A stretch of DNA of 64,000 bases from JAKLQR01 sp963753165 (GCA_963753165.1 CAVWBP010000009.1:210173-274172), one strand, 5' to 3'. Positions 25,886 to 35,068 are shown, counted from the stretch's first letter. Translations and numbers: made by a program. Notes: generated by a model from the sequence alone, not told the origin.

Positions 25886-27951
25886 GCTTTTCTGGCTTAG
25901 ATATCTTCCTCTTTTTTCTTATCAACCATGGCCTCCAGAACAGTTTTTTTGATCTTTTCATGCCCTTTATTACCGACAGGTCCTATGTATTCTACCTGCC
26001 CGTTTTTTTGTACTTTCTGCTCAGAAATAAAAAAGATGCGATTACTGCGCTGGTTCTTGCCTTCGGAGCACTGCTCCTCAACGATTGGTTTTCCTATGAA
26101 CTGAAGAACATTTTTGAAAGAGTAAGGCCATGTCATGTTCTGGATCAGGTCAGACTCCTCAAGGGATGCAGCCAATCCTTTGCAATGCCTTCAAATCATG
26201 CCTCGAATGCCTTTGCATTTGCTACTCCTTTCATCGTTCTGCTCAGAGGCCGCGTGCGGTACGCCTTTTATCTGATTGCATTCTTTGTGGCATTGTCCCG
26301 GGTATATGTGGGTGTGCATTACCCTTCTGATATTATTGCAGGGGCATTGTTCGGAGCAGGAATATCCTTTTCAGTAATCGGGCTCTACCGGTGGTCATCG
26401 CTGAGGTTCAGAGAGAGACCTTCCACAACGATTCTGTATCTTTCTCTTTTTGTGATCAGCCTTTTCCGTATTTATTATATCCTCCACGCCCCTCTTGACC
26501 TGGGACCGGACGAAGCCCACTACTGGGAATGGTCCCGCAGGCTGGACATCAGCTATTACTCAAAAGGACCGATGATCGCCTATCTGATATTCATCGGCAC
26601 ACAAATTTTTGGAGATCAGGTGATAGGGATCAGAATTATGGCGGTCGTTTTTTCTCTGCTCAGCAGTATATTCCTCTATCTGATCGGGAAAAGACTCTAC
26701 GACGAGAAGGCCGGGGTTATGTCTGCGGTACTATTCCAGATCATCCCCCTTTTTTCGACCTTTGGAGTGATCTTCACCATAGATTCTCCGTTCATATTTT
26801 TCTGGATAGTATCGCTCTATCTCTTCACGAGAGCTGCTGACATAGGCAGTTCCCTCAACCCCCCTGAGCAGACAGGGTACGGGGACAGTCCGGGAAAAGA
26901 GCGGGGAGGGGAAGTTCTCTCCTGGATACTCCTTGGCTTTGCCATCGGTCTCGGCCTTCTCACAAAATATACCATGGCATTCTTTGCGCTCTCCGGCTTT
27001 TTGTATCTTCTCACCTCGCGCGAAAAGAGAGGGCTTTTGCTCACCAGGGGACCTCATCTTGCGTGGATTCTCAGTCTCGTCGTCTTCAGTCCTGTAATTC
27101 TCTGGAACATGAATCATGACTGGGTTACAATCAGGCATACTGCAGGCCAGGCGCATGTGTCAGAGGGATTTCAGATATCTATCGAAAGTTTCATTGAATT
27201 CCTGGGTTCACAGTTCGGCGTGATTACGCCTCTTCTTCTGGTCTTCATGGCCGTCGCATTGTGGAAGCTCAGAAAAACCCTTGCCGGTGGTTTCCTCCTC
27301 TGGTTTTCTTTTCCGGTTGTCGCCTTTTTTCTTCTGAAAAGTCTGCAGGCAAAAGTCCAGGCGAACTGGGCCCTTCCGGGATTTATCACGGGGGTTATCG
27401 CGTTTTCTGCATACGCGTTACAAGGGATCCATTTATGGGGGAGAGGCAGGAAAATCCTGCTGTATGCAGCGATTGTCCTGGCATTTGCAGTGACCGCGGT
27501 GGCACATTATCCCTCTGTGCTCGGTCTGCCGGTGAATCTCGACCCCTCGGCGAGGCTCAGGGGCTGGAAGGAGCTGGGAGCCGAGGTCACAAAGGTCCAT
27601 GAGCAGATGTCTTCATCACATCCTGTGTTTATCTTCTCTGACAGATATCAGATTGCGAGCGAACTTGCATTCTATGTCCGGGGCAATCCTGTTACCTACT
27701 GTGTGAATCTTAACCGGAGGATGAACCAGTACGACCTGTGGCCGGGATTCGGCAATCTTCTCGGGTATGATGCGATCTTTGTAAGGCAAGATGATGCCGG
27801 ACTGCCTGAAAAGATTGCCTCGGCATTCAGCAGAGTTGAGAAAAAGGTTTTTACCGCTTATACTAAACAACGGGTAAAAATCAGGGACTATTCCCTGTAT
27901 CTGTGTTATGATTTCAAAGGACTGCAGAAGGAGAACCCCGGGAGATTTTGA
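25882..27951 (+). CDS. PAP2 phosphatase - GT39 glycosyltransferase fusion, polytopic membrane protein
   Basis: 689 residues. The N-terminal PAP2 domain (about 1-170) has the full phosphatase signature: K75-x6-R82-P83, S104-N-H106, and R140-x5-H146-x3-D150, so it probably dephosphorylates a lipid such as undecaprenyl diphosphate. From about residue 185 a GT39/ArnT-like domain begins (GPDEAHYWEWSRRLD, SYYSKGPMIAY, TIDSPFIFFW), with many transmembrane helices; GT39 enzymes use polyprenyl-phosphate sugars. A charged 20-residue loop near residue 325-345 is unusual. Overlaps cobA-hemD by 4 bp and the GT2 gene by 1 bp. Confidence 0.88.
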   Translation: MSFSGLDIFLFFLINHGLQNSFFDLFMPFITDRSYVFYLPVFLYFLLRNKKDAITALVLAFGALLLNDWFSYELKNIFERVRPCHVLDQVRLLKGCSQSFAMPSNHASNAFAFATPFIVLLRGRVRYAFYLIAFFVALSRVYVGVHYPSDIIAGALFGAGISFSVIGLYRWSSLRFRERPSTTILYLSLFVISLFRIYYILHAPLDLGPDEAHYWEWSRRLDISYYSKGPMIAYLIFIGTQIFGDQVIGIRIMAVVFSLLSSIFLYLIGKRLYDEKAGVMSAVLFQIIPLFSTFGVIFTIDSPFIFFWIVSLYLFTRAADIGSSLNPPEQTGYGDSPGKERGGEVLSWILLGFAIGLGLLTKYTMAFFALSGFLYLLTSREKRGLLLTRGPHLAWILSLVVFSPVILWNMNHDWVTIRHTAGQAHVSEGFQISIESFIEFLGSQFGVITPLLLVFMAVALWKLRKTLAGGFLLWFSFPVVAFFLLKSLQAKVQANWALPGFITGVIAFSAYALQGIHLWGRGRKILLYAAIVLAFAVTAVAHYPSVLGLPVNLDPSARLRGWKELGAEVTKVHEQMSSSHPVFIFSDRYQIASELAFYVRGNPVTYCVNLNRRMNQYDLWPGFGNLLGYDAIFVRQDDAGLPEKIASAFSRVEKKVFTAYTKQRVKIRDYSLYLCYDFKGLQKENPGRF

Positions 27952-28898
27952 TGACACTTTCAGTTGTGATACCTGTGTATAATGAAGAGGAGAACGTTCA
28001 GCTGCTCCATGAGCAGCTGAAAAGTGTCCTTGACACCTTAAACACGGAATATGAACTTATCCTGGTTGATGACGGAAGTTCCGACAGGACGCTTTCTCTG
28101 CTCGAAGAGATTCAGCGGCAGGATACCAATGTGCTGGTCCTCAGCCTGAGACGAAATTTTGGACAGACCGCGGCGTTTGCTGCAGGGTTTGATTTTGCAC
28201 AGGGAGATGTCGTGGTAACGATGGACGGGGATCTGCAGAATGACCCGTCTGATATACCGAAGCTCATTGAGTTGATCAAAGACAATGACCTGGTGAGCGG
28301 GTGGAGAAAGAATAGAAAAGACCCTTTTCTTTCGAGGAGGCTCCCTTCTATTCTCGCGAACTGGCTGATCAGTAATGTCACCGGCGTTAAGCTCCATGAT
28401 TACGGATGTTCGCTCAAAGCATACCGGAGGGAAGTCATCAAGAACCTGAAGTTGTATGGAGAAATGCACAGATTTATCCCGGCAGTTGCAAGCTGGTACG
28501 GAGTCAGGATAGCTGAAGTCGAGACAACGCACCATCCACGGCTGCACGGGAAATCGAAGTATGGCATTTCGCGTACAGTAAAGGTGGTGCTTGATCTCAT
28601 AACCGTGAAGTTTCTCCAGAGTTTTTCAACAAAGCCTATTCAGTTCTTCGGACCGGTCGGCGTCCTGAGCGGTTTCCTCGGGTTCCTCATCCTGTTCTAT
28701 CTGACGTTTGATAAATTATTCTTTGGTCATGATATCGGGGGGAGGCCGTTGCTTCTTCTTGGCGCCCTTTTGATTATTGTCGGCATACAGCTCATCGGCA
28801 TGGGCCTCCTTGGAGAGATGCTCGTGAGGGTTTACCACGAAAGTCAAAGAAAACCCATTTATGTGATTAAGAAGATCCTTGGCCCTGAAAGCAAATAA
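27951..28898 (+). CDS. GT2 family polyprenyl-phosphate glycosyltransferase (ArnC/DPM1-like)
   Basis: 315 residues. The GT-A domain opens MTLSVVIPVYNEEENVQLLH, with LVDDGSSDRT and the DxD motif in VTMDGDLQNDP. Two C-terminal transmembrane helices (about 235-300) match the ArnC/GtrB layout, which loads a sugar from a nucleotide donor onto undecaprenyl phosphate. Start ATG 27951 overlaps the preceding stop (TGATG), with GGGAG upstream. Together with the GT39 fusion and the flippase-like protein it forms a complete lipid-linked sugar transfer set. Confidence 0.93.
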   Translation: MTLSVVIPVYNEEENVQLLHEQLKSVLDTLNTEYELILVDDGSSDRTLSLLEEIQRQDTNVLVLSLRRNFGQTAAFAAGFDFAQGDVVVTMDGDLQNDPSDIPKLIELIKDNDLVSGWRKNRKDPFLSRRLPSILANWLISNVTGVKLHDYGCSLKAYRREVIKNLKLYGEMHRFIPAVASWYGVRIAEVETTHHPRLHGKSKYGISRTVKVVLDLITVKFLQSFSTKPIQFFGPVGVLSGFLGFLILFYLTFDKLFFGHDIGGRPLLLLGALLIIVGIQLIGMGLLGEMLVRVYHESQRKPIYVIKKILGPESK

Positions 28899-29814
28899 AG
28901 CAGCACTTCTCATACTGAAAATCTGCATCAGCTCCGGACTTCTCTACCTCGTTCTCTCAAGAACCGGCCTCGATCGGGTATTCCTTGTATTGAGAAATCT
29001 CAGTCCGGCCGCTTTTTTCTCTGCAATAGCGCTTTATCTCTTTGCCCAGTTTATATCCACCGTGCGCTGGAAACTTCTCCTCCCGGGAGAGATGAAAATG
29101 CGGAAACTGTTTTCGCTCTATATGATCGGGTCGTTCTTCAATACCTTTCTCCCTGGACTGGTTGGAGGAGATGCGGTGAAAGGCTATTATCTCTATCAGG
29201 CAACCGGGAAAGGTACCCTCGCATTTGCCTCTGTTTTTATGGACAGGTATCTCGGCTTATTTGTAATGATCGTCATAAGCGCACTGGCCTTTCCTTTCGG
29301 CTATCCGTATTTTCAGGGCTCTGACATTGTGTGGCTCCTCCCTGCCGCTGTGGTATCTTTTTTTATCGCGAGCGTTCTCATCTTCGGTCTTCGCCTTGGC
29401 AACAGGATACCGATGCTCTCGGCCTTTTATTCTTCTTTTCACGCATACCGGAACCAGAAGAATACTATGGCACACGCACTGCTCATATCTGTTGTTGTCC
29501 AATTTTCCGGCTTTCTTGCTGTCTATGTCCTTGCCCTTGGTCTTGGGCAGAACGTCCCCTTTCTTTCGCTGCTCGTATTTCTTCCCCTCGTCATTCTTTT
29601 TACCATGCTCCCTATCTCGATCTCCGGGCTTGGGGTCAGGGAAGGGGCTTTCATACTCTTTTTTGGACTCATTGGCATAAAACCCGAGGCGGCAACAGCA
29701 ATTTCGTTGTCGTGGTTTCTTACGATATCTGCAGGCAACCTCCTCGGGCTTGTTGAATACATCAGATACAAAAAAGAAGGTTTACAGATTCATGTCACCG
29801 GACACAAGAACTGA
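28879..29814 (+). CDS. Flippase-like membrane protein (UPF0104 / LPG synthase TM family)
   Basis: 311 residues, about eight transmembrane helices, TTG start overlapping the GT2 gene by 20 bp. Family features seen: LLYLVLSRTGLDRVF, a cytoplasmic FLPGLVGGDAVKGYYLY segment and the conserved LPISISGLGVREGAF near the C terminus. Relatives include AglD and the flippase half of MprF. Its place after GT39 and GT2 suggests movement of the lipid-linked sugar across the membrane. Confidence 0.88.
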   Translation: MALKANKAALLILKICISSGLLYLVLSRTGLDRVFLVLRNLSPAAFFSAIALYLFAQFISTVRWKLLLPGEMKMRKLFSLYMIGSFFNTFLPGLVGGDAVKGYYLYQATGKGTLAFASVFMDRYLGLFVMIVISALAFPFGYPYFQGSDIVWLLPAAVVSFFIASVLIFGLRLGNRIPMLSAFYSSFHAYRNQKNTMAHALLISVVVQFSGFLAVYVLALGLGQNVPFLSLLVFLPLVILFTMLPISISGLGVREGAFILFFGLIGIKPEAATAISLSWFLTISAGNLLGLVEYIRYKKEGLQIHVTGHKN

Positions 29815-29831
29815 GTAAAAGGAGGTATTCC

Positions 29832-30326
29832 ATGTATCTTTATCTGGTGCAGCATGGAGCAGCCAAAAGGGAAGAGGAAGACCCTTCCAGGCCTCTCTCC
29901 TCACAGGGGCTGCTGGATATTACAAGGGTTGCTTCCTACCTTTCCAAACTCGATATCAGGGGGGATGATATAATTCACAGTACAAAATTGCGGGCGCGGC
30001 AGACAGCAGAAGTACTCTATGAATATCTCAAACCGATGAAAGGAATATCGGAAAAAGATGGCCTGTCACCCCTTGAGAATCCGGAAATATGGAAGGAGAG
30101 GCTGACCGGTTTATCGGACAACCTGTTTCTTGTCGGTCATCTCCCCCATCTTGCCGGACTCTCTTCCCTCCTCCTGTGCGGTGATGCGGAAAAGAATATC
30201 ATTACTTTTCAGATGGCAGGGGTCGTGTGTCTGAAGAGAAACGAATCAGGGATATGGTCTCTGCAGTGGATGATAACGCCGCAGACTGTTGCGGGAGAGA
30301 CAGCGGGGTCCTGTGACTCGTTGTAA
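29832..30326 (+). CDS. sixA: SixA-type phosphohistidine phosphatase
   Basis: 164 residues of the histidine phosphatase superfamily: MYLYLVQHGAAKREEED (QHG in place of RHG, common in this subgroup), STKLRARQTAEVL and the second catalytic histidine in LVGHLPHLAGL. SixA removes phosphate from histidine in phosphotransfer proteins. Ribosome site AAAAGGAGG is strong. Confidence 0.92.
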   Translation: MYLYLVQHGAAKREEEDPSRPLSSQGLLDITRVASYLSKLDIRGDDIIHSTKLRARQTAEVLYEYLKPMKGISEKDGLSPLENPEIWKERLTGLSDNLFLVGHLPHLAGLSSLLLCGDAEKNIITFQMAGVVCLKRNESGIWSLQWMITPQTVAGETAGSCDSL

Positions 30327-30363
30327 GAGTAACCCGGATAGTAAAGATTGAGAGGAGACTGGA

Positions 30364-31746
30364 ATGGAGCTGAAATTTCTTGGTGGCGCACGGATGGTGA
30401 CAGGGTCCTGTTTTTATCTGGAGTGCAATGCACTGAAGATGCTCGTAGAATGCGGGCTCTCTCAGGGTGAGGATGCAGACGAAATAAACAGGACAGAGTT
30501 TGATTTCCGGCCTGAGGAGATCAGGTATATCTTTATCACCCATGCCCACCTGGACCATTCGGGCATGCTGCCGAGGATTACAAGGGAGGGATTCCGGGGG
30601 AGGATTCTCACTACGCCTGCTACAAGGGATCTTCTCGAATTCATGCTCTCGGATTCCGCGCATATTCAGGAAAATGATGCGCTGTGGATGACGAGAAAGG
30701 CGGAAAGAGCAGGCATGCCTCCTGTCTCTCCACTGTATACGATCGATGATGTGAGGAACGTAATGGAGCTTTTCGAGACAAAAACATACAACACTGTTTT
30801 CCCTCTCGGCAATGGAGTGAAGTACCGGTTTGTTGAAGCCGGCCATATTCTCGGCTCCGGCTCGCTTGAACTCTGGTTTCAGGACGGCGCGCAAGAGAAG
30901 AAGATCGTGTTTTCAGGTGATATCGGGAAGAGGGGGAATCCCATCCTGCAGGATCCCTCAGCCCCTGCTGCAGCTGATTTTATCGTCATGGAGTCCACCT
31001 ACGGCAACAGACTCCATAAGCCTCTGAAAGACAGTATAGACGAGCTCGCTGAAGCGATCAAGACAACGTTCAAAAAAGGCGGCAATGTCTATATCCCCTC
31101 TTTTGCAGTGGGGAGGACTCAGGATCTGCTCTATATCCTCAACGATCTCGTGAGAGAGAAGAAGCTCCCAGGTCTGCAGGTGTACATCGATAGTCCGCTC
31201 GCAGAAGAGGCAACAAAAGTCTACCTGGCGCATCCGGAGCTTTTTGACGATGAAGCCAAGAGACTTTTTGCGAAACTGGATTTTGATCCCGCCGTCAGGC
31301 TGCACTTCGTGCAGAACGTCCAGGGTTCGATGGCCCTGAATAAAATAAAATCAGGGATTGTCGTGATCGCAGGGAGCGGAATGTGCGACGGCGGGAGGAT
31401 CCGTCATCACCTGAAGCATAACCTTTGGCGGCGTGAATGCAGTATTGTGTTCGTCGGGTTCCAGGGCAAAGGGACCCTCGGGAGGAAGATCGTCGACAGG
31501 GCAAGGAGTGTGAACATCCTCGGTGAGGAGATTGCGGTAAGGGCTTCGATCTATACCATCAATGGCTTCTCCGCACATGCAGACAGGGCGGAACTCATGG
31601 CATGGCTCTCGTATTTTCGCAATGCACCGGAAGTTTTTATCGTGCACGGTGAAGAGGAGGTGGCGCTCTCGTTTGGTGCACTGGTAAAGGAGAAATTTGG
31701 TTTCACAACGCATGTGCCTGCGAAGGGAGATGTTTTTACCCTCTGA
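30364..31746 (+). CDS. Metallo-beta-lactamase / beta-CASP / RMMBL nuclease
   Basis: 460 residues. The metal site is THAHLDHSG near residue 58, followed by VMESTYGNR, the beta-CASP core (YIPSFAVGRTQDLLYIL, IDSPLAEEAT) and the RMMBL end INGFSAHADRAELMAWL. Such proteins are RNA exo- or endonucleases related to CPSF-73 and YsiH-type enzymes. The ribosome site GAGAGG lies just before the ATG. Confidence 0.95.
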   Translation: MELKFLGGARMVTGSCFYLECNALKMLVECGLSQGEDADEINRTEFDFRPEEIRYIFITHAHLDHSGMLPRITREGFRGRILTTPATRDLLEFMLSDSAHIQENDALWMTRKAERAGMPPVSPLYTIDDVRNVMELFETKTYNTVFPLGNGVKYRFVEAGHILGSGSLELWFQDGAQEKKIVFSGDIGKRGNPILQDPSAPAAADFIVMESTYGNRLHKPLKDSIDELAEAIKTTFKKGGNVYIPSFAVGRTQDLLYILNDLVREKKLPGLQVYIDSPLAEEATKVYLAHPELFDDEAKRLFAKLDFDPAVRLHFVQNVQGSMALNKIKSGIVVIAGSGMCDGGRIRHHLKHNLWRRECSIVFVGFQGKGTLGRKIVDRARSVNILGEEIAVRASIYTINGFSAHADRAELMAWLSYFRNAPEVFIVHGEEEVALSFGALVKEKFGFTTHVPAKGDVFTL

Positions 31747-31806
31747 TATGGAGGAGGGACCGCTGCTCATGTGCATCAGGATTCCGAAATATTTTAAAAT
31801 ACCGCT

Positions 31807-32181
31807 ATGAAGGCAAAGAAAAACCTTATCGTTATCGGTGACCGGGTTCTCATCGACCCGGATGAAGGTATGGACAAGACAAGTTCAGGGCTTTATCTCC
31901 CGGATACTGTGAAAGCAAAGGAGAAAGTTGTCGGAGGCTATGTGGTAAAAGCAGGGCCGGGCTACGCAATCCATAACCCGAATGTTTCCGACGAACCCTG
32001 GGCTGCGGGCACGACCCAAGAAGTAAGGTATATCCCCCTGCAGGCAACCGAAGGAGATTATGCAATATTCCTTAAGGATTCTGCCATGGAGATAGAGTTT
32101 GAAGGGAAGAAATACCTTATCGTCCCCCATTCTTCAATTCTTGCGCTCGTCCGGACAGAGTTAACCGATGGGGACAGTTGA
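31807..32181 (+). CDS. GroES-like (Cpn10 fold) protein without adjacent groEL
   Basis: 124 residues with the Cpn10 signature: VIGDRVLIDPDEGMDKTSSG, LYLPDTVKAKEKVVGGYVV, KAGPGY and a later DYAIFLKDSAMEIEFEGKKY. It is longer than true GroES (about 96), with an insert HNPNVSDEPWAAGTTQEV. No groEL partner is near, so it may be a divergent co-chaperone for a housekeeping GroEL or have another role. TAAAAT at 31795-31800 and no Shine-Dalgarno suggest a leaderless transcript. Convergent with the TPR lipoprotein gene. Confidence 0.88.
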   Translation: MKAKKNLIVIGDRVLIDPDEGMDKTSSGLYLPDTVKAKEKVVGGYVVKAGPGYAIHNPNVSDEPWAAGTTQEVRYIPLQATEGDYAIFLKDSAMEIEFEGKKYLIVPHSSILALVRTELTDGDS

Positions 32182-32187
32182 AATCCT

Positions 32188-32736
32188 TTAATAATTCTTT
32201 TCCAGGTTTTTCAGCTGCGTAGAGGCGGTCTGTATGGCTTTTTTAATCTCCGCATTGTGGGTATCAAAAACGAGAATAGACTTCCAGGTTGCGATTGCTG
32301 CCTTAAGATTTCCCCTTCTGTATTCTTCAAGCCCCCGCACATCAAGGTGTTTTGAACAATTTTTCATGCCGGCATGAAGTGCGTCTTTCGAAAATGAGAA
32401 AGAACCTGCACGCATTCCGGCGGGAGGGAAATATTGAAGCAGGACATGATACAGGTATCCTGCAGAGGGGAAGTCCTCTTTTTCATAGGCGTGGTCAGCG
32501 CTTTTTTTGATGTATTCGATCACCTGAATATAATCATTGCCCAGTCTGGTGTCGTCAAGGTTATCATTCCAGGCGCGCTGATATGTTTGCAATGCGTTAT
32601 GGTATTCATATGCCCTGAGATACCCCTGTGCGGTCTTCGAGAGGGAATCTCTGTCAGGACTCTGCCTCAGAGAGGAGCAGGAAAAGAGGAAAAGAGATAA
32701 CGCAACAACAATGAATTTATAGAGGAGTCCTTTCAT
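32188..32736 (-). CDS. TPR-like lipoprotein
   Basis: 182 residues. A lipoprotein signal peptide ends in LFLFSC-SS (lipobox). Two helical repeat segments follow (YEYHNALQTYQRAW, YRRGNLKAAIATWKSILVFD), TPR-like. Its start overlaps the stop of the HD-GYP receptor gene by 4 bp, so the two are co-translated; it may be an outer membrane or periplasmic partner of that receptor. Confidence 0.85.
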   Translation of the reverse strand: MKGLLYKFIVVALSLFLFSCSSLRQSPDRDSLSKTAQGYLRAYEYHNALQTYQRAWNDNLDDTRLGNDYIQVIEYIKKSADHAYEKEDFPSAGYLYHVLLQYFPPAGMRAGSFSFSKDALHAGMKNCSKHLDVRGLEEYRRGNLKAAIATWKSILVFDTHNAEIKKAIQTASTQLKNLEKNY

Positions 32737-34109
32737 GAAAGAGACCTCACCACCGGCAGGATTTTATTGTCCCGGATCGCCTCGATGAATATCTTGACAA
32801 GCAGGGGATCGAATTGCGTACCGGAGTAGTTGAGAAGCTCTTTGAAGGCTTCTTCCTCTGAAAGTGCATTCCTGTATGGCCTTTGTGAGGTCATGGCGTC
32901 ATAGGCGTCGGCAATGGCAATAATCGAAGCAGAGAAAGGAATCTGGTCTTTACTTAATCCATCAGGATATCCTTCTCCATTAAACCATTCATGATGATGT
33001 TTCACTGCGGGAATATATTTCACCAGCGAGGGGGCCTTGCTCAGAATTTCAGCGCCGATTTCCGGATGATGCATCATCTGTCCATATTCAGACGTATCAA
33101 GTTTGTCTCTCTTGTTCAGAATTATATCCGGAGTCTTGATTTTTCCCACATCATGGAAAAGACAGGCGATCTCGAGATCGTCGAGTTCTTTTTTCCCGAG
33201 ACCGAGCGCCTGTCCAACTTTCATGGATAATCCGGCTACCCTTGTCGAATGGCCGAGGGTATACGGATCTCTTGCATCGATCGCTGCTGCAAGCACTTGT
33301 ACGGTCGCTACATATGCTTCTTCCAGTTCCTGCGCATAGGTATTCAGGCTCTGTTTCTGTTCGTGTATTAATCGGGACATTTCATTGAAGTTTTCTGTCA
33401 GCCTCCCAAGTTCGTCCTTTGAATAAACCCTGAGAGGGTTACTGCGTTTGCCTTTCTTAATTTCATCGACTCCTGCAGAAAGTTCATGAATCGGTCTTGT
33501 AAGAATAGCGGAGAGCAAGACAATTCCGATAATTCCGAGAAAGAATGTTGCAGCAAACCCTGAGAGTATTCTTCTCCGGGCTCTTTGGTTTAAATCAATA
33601 AGCAACGATTTGTTCATGCCGACAAGCACAGCGCCAAGCTGTTTTTCTTTGAACATAATCGGGGTCACTATCTCGAAATAACTGCGGGAAGCGTCTGATA
33701 TTTCTTGAATAACGGTGTGGTCTGAAGTTTCTTTCAGAAGGGTTCCCGTGGCAGGCTTTAAAATTGTGCCCCGTTGTGCCGGATCAGAATGGGTAATGAC
33801 TGTGTCGTCCGCATTCACCACTGCAATATACTCTATATCAGTGTTCAAATTCTGCAATTTCGTGATGATGGCATCAATCCCCAGCCAGTCTCCAAGAAGC
33901 ATGCTGTGCGCTGCCGATACCGCGGTGCTTCTCCCCAGAGATTCTCCGCGTTTTATCAGTTCGTTCAGGACATACTGGTCTGTCATCCGTACAATGAACA
34001 TATAAAAAATAAAGGTAGTCACCACGAGGACCGCAAGGAGGAATAACGCAAGCTTAAACCGTATATTTTCAAATATCCGTATTTTTATTCTATTCAGTCT
34101 GCTGATCAT
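32733..34109 (-). CDS. Membrane receptor with HAMP and HD-GYP domains
   Basis: 458 residues: transmembrane helix (about 17-40), periplasmic sensor (about 41-180, single-Cache-like), second helix (about 183-205), HAMP (about 205-260), short coiled coil, and C-terminal HD-GYP domain. The HD-GYP motifs are GHSTRVAGLSMKVG, LFHDVGK, HHPEIGAEIL and HHHEWFNGEGYP; the usual Asp of DGxGYP is Asn here. It is expected to break down c-di-GMP in response to an outside signal. Confidence 0.94.
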   Translation of the reverse strand: MISRLNRIKIRIFENIRFKLALFLLAVLVVTTFIFYMFIVRMTDQYVLNELIKRGESLGRSTAVSAAHSMLLGDWLGIDAIITKLQNLNTDIEYIAVVNADDTVITHSDPAQRGTILKPATGTLLKETSDHTVIQEISDASRSYFEIVTPIMFKEKQLGAVLVGMNKSLLIDLNQRARRRILSGFAATFFLGIIGIVLLSAILTRPIHELSAGVDEIKKGKRSNPLRVYSKDELGRLTENFNEMSRLIHEQKQSLNTYAQELEEAYVATVQVLAAAIDARDPYTLGHSTRVAGLSMKVGQALGLGKKELDDLEIACLFHDVGKIKTPDIILNKRDKLDTSEYGQMMHHPEIGAEILSKAPSLVKYIPAVKHHHEWFNGEGYPDGLSKDQIPFSASIIAIADAYDAMTSQRPYRNALSEEEAFKELLNYSGTQFDPLLVKIFIEAIRDNKILPVVRSLS

Positions 34110-34207
34110 GGATTCGACGCCTGGCCGGGTTTCCTTATCTTGCTATAGAATATTATCAAATGCTTACTATAAAATCAAAACAGGAGTGTTGGTCCGCAAC
34201 GTCCTGT

Positions 34208-34232
34208 TTTGTCATCCTCCGGTTTGACCGGT
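34208..34232. repeat. Half copy of dispersed repeat
   Basis: TTGTCATCCTCCGGTTTGAC then CGGTC is the inverse complement of the right end of the repeat at 16234-16320. It abuts the perfect hairpin at 34233. Confidence 0.55.
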
Positions 34233-34303
34233 CTACGACTCACAGAGGGGACCCATAAATCCATAACCCATTGAAATAAATGGATTCACTCTGTGAGTCG
34301 TAG
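34233..34303. repeat. 71-nt hairpin with 15-bp perfect arms
   Basis: CTACGACTCACAGAG (34233-34247) pairs perfectly with CTCTGTGAGTCGTAG (34289-34303). An inner AATCCAT/ATGGATT adds a second stem. It lies in the 371-bp gap between divergent genes at 34109 and 34481; the rest of that gap has only a half repeat on the left and the promoter at 34431. It may be a mobile palindrome or a structured transcript; there is no T tract. Confidence 0.6.
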
Positions 34304-34430
34304 TTAAAATACAAGTTTATGGACAGATTCTCTATTATACCCTTTCCGGATGTAGCTGGTGTAAGGTCCTCTATAGTACATGTTCTCCTCTGATTTTTTG
34401 GCGCTGGAGTTGGAGGCACTTATGGTACCC

Positions 34431-34459
34431 TTGACAAGGAAATCGTTTTATGATTCAAT
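34431..34459 (+). promoter_or_regulatory. Predicted promoter of the STAS-like gene
   Basis: A perfect TTGACA (34431-34436), 17 bp, then TTCAAT (34454-34459). The -10 zone contains a tandem GATTCAATT-GATTCAATT. The transcript would start about 15 nt before the ATG at 34481. Confidence 0.5.
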
Positions 34460-34480
34460 TGATTCAATTGAAAGAAGAAT

Positions 34481-35041
34481 ATGATTTCCTGCAATCTAAA
34501 AAATATCCTCGAACAAGAACTCCTTAACCGTTCATCTGATCTTGTTACCCGTCAGTCCGGGCAAAACATAAGGAACCGAATCGAGAGGGATATCGAGAAA
34601 GAAAAAGACGGTGAGGTTATAGCCCTTGATTTCTCGAATATCGGAATTATCGATTATTCCTGCGCCGATGAAATTATCGCCAAGCTCATCTCCCGCCTCC
34701 TCGGTGGCGAATATGGAGAAAAGTATATTATCCTTACGGGACTGAATGAGAATCAGAAGGAGAATATCGAGGTTGCGCTTGAGAGAAAAGAACTGGCTGT
34801 GCCGGCGCGGATGGAGGACGGCAGGCAAATCCTTATCGGTAGTCTGAATAATTATTTGCGAGAGACGTTGGATTTTATTATGAAAAAAGGGAAAATAACC
34901 GCCAAAGACCTGTCGGATGCGCTGAAACTCGGGATGAACACGAGCGGGACACGCCTCCTGAACCTCCACAAGAAGAAGCTCGTGAAGAGGATAGAGGAGA
35001 CACGAAACGGCGGGAGGATTCTGGTCTATGAACATGTATAA
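34481..35041 (+). CDS. STAS-like (DUF4325) protein with C-terminal helix-turn-helix
   Basis: 186 residues. The N-terminal half (about 20-110) is the STAS-like DUF4325 fold: GQNIRNRIERDIEK, ALDFSNIGIIDYSCADEII. The C-terminal 60 residues look like a winged helix (KGKITAKDLSDALKLGMNTS, TRLLNLHKKKLV). A regulatory role, perhaps like an anti-sigma antagonist coupled to DNA binding, is inference. It starts just downstream of a consensus -35 box and is followed by rmuC. Confidence 0.8.
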   Translation: MISCNLKNILEQELLNRSSDLVTRQSGQNIRNRIERDIEKEKDGEVIALDFSNIGIIDYSCADEIIAKLISRLLGGEYGEKYIILTGLNENQKENIEVALERKELAVPARMEDGRQILIGSLNNYLRETLDFIMKKGKITAKDLSDALKLGMNTSGTRLLNLHKKKLVKRIEETRNGGRILVYEHV

Positions 35042-35068
35042 TAATGAAGCCCGGGAAAGAGGTATCCA

